From Przewalskia tangutica (taxonomy: Eukaryota; Streptophyta; Magnoliopsida; Solanales; Solanaceae): a stretch of 64,000 nucleotides of DNA. Under the pieces are notes generated by a model. That model worked only from the letters and a program-made list of their open reading frames with translations, was not told where the DNA came from and did no database searches. Location of the stretch: positions 76,996,093 to 77,060,092 of the forward strand of contig CM056738.1 of NCBI GenBank assembly GCA_029844215.1. The letters run 5' to 3'. Position numbers and translations under genes: made by a program. Each line of letters opens with the position of its first letter. Position 1 is the first letter of the stretch. Of this stretch, positions 63,530-64,000 are shown in pieces.

Positions 63530-64000
63530 ACATTGTTGGTTCTCAACTTTGTTTTGTGGCGCTTAGATGTTTTTAGAAGCTTCGTCTTTACTTTTAAGTA
63601 AGTAAAGGTAGCACAACCTTGTGCCATCATCCAAGAAAGTCACAAAGTACTTGTTCCCCCATCTAGCTTGAGCGAACTTTAAAATACTTATGTTGATATG
63701 TGTGAGTTCTGGAGGAGCGGTTTCCCTTTAGACAGATCTAAGGGGACTTCTTGGAGAGTCTTTGTCTCTATGTCCACCTCACACTTATGTTGAGGGTTTA
63801 TGTCGATAGACAACAGTGATTCTAACTTTACTAATCTTAATATAGATTGATAGTTAACACGTCTAGGCTCAGTTTTATTGATAATAGAAGGCAGTACAAG
63901 TATTGTATTTGCCTTAAAGAGACCTTCACAGGTGAAGCCCCTTTCTAAGTAAACGACATTATAGGTGTAACATTAACCTTAAGGAGGTCTTCACATGCGA
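63530..64000 (-). pseudogene. integrase and protease/gag remnant of element K
   Basis: Minus-strand sequence matches element B near 20390-20830 (integrase core start, zinc domain, then the protease side) with several indels. The segment with GAGACCTTCACAGG-type sequence occurs twice (about 63917 and 63983), a short internal duplication. No long frame remains. Confidence 0.7.

Larger units (their letters stand above)
60933..64000 (-). mobile_element. copia element K, B family, cut by window end
   Basis: LTR 60933-61836 (TGTTGGATAT ... TTCCAACA), then a 3' UTR matching 17537-18157, and minus-strand RNase H, RT and integrase remnants in the same order as element B. Compared with B, about 0.25 kb is missing near 62756 and about 0.9 kb near 63525 (RT start and integrase end). 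The 5' LTR is outside the window. Confidence 0.88.

Overview
The window is nuclear plant DNA, very probably from a Solanaceae species. This is inferred from a 10-exon mitochondrial-type aspartate aminotransferase gene, a Solanaceae-like lipid transfer protein gene, AT-rich intergenic DNA and dense nested retrotransposons. No bacterial gene organisation is present. Host genes are few: (1) an aspartate aminotransferase-like gene on the minus strand, 26000 to 6260, whose ten exons join into an uninterrupted 427-codon frame with GT-AG introns; (2) a two-exon type-1 non-specific lipid transfer protein gene on the plus strand, 59287 to 60627; (3) a decayed insertion of plastid 23S rRNA near 55386-55571. 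Almost everything else is transposable-element DNA. Layout: 1-3776 is a 5'-cut copia element (+). 3777-5630 holds an LTR remnant, an inverted-repeat element, a possible solo LTR and a TRIM. 6260-26000 is the aminotransferase gene. Its intron 2 is about 15.5 kb and carries copia element A (+, target duplication GGGAC), copia element B (-, target duplication GTTAA), a chimeric duplicate of the A/B LTRs, and solo LTR C; smaller introns carry a hAT-type MITE and a LINE tail. About 26800-31688 is copia element D (-), starting roughly 0.6 kb upstream of the aminotransferase TATA box. 31689-32946 holds a hAT-type MITE with long palindromes and a perfect 110-bp tandem duplication. 32947-53530 is copia element F (+), split in its gag gene by a 14.5-kb coding-free LTR element G (34181-48645, duplication GTGTA), whose 5' LTR is in turn split by a 2.5-kb solo LTR H (34810-37350). 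F also carries a LINE tail (49177-49747), and a second LINE tail follows F (53660-54430). 55990-57215 is a fragment of copia element I (-), 57216-59120 the 5' part of an Athila-type gypsy element J, then the LTP gene, and 60933-64000 a B-related copia element K (-). Nesting and target duplications give an order of events: in the intron, A and B inserted independently 27 bp apart and a later rearrangement duplicated the LTR-A/LTR-B block; in the intergenic block F is oldest, then G, then H. The two host genes share no evident pathway: one is PLP-dependent amino-acid metabolism in mitochondria, the other a secreted lipid-binding protein. The most notable points are the intact aminotransferase that lacks the usual Tyr70 motif, the giant non-autonomous element G with a minisatellite and repeated acceptor-like modules, and a GC-rich palindrome recurring in otherwise unrelated elements.
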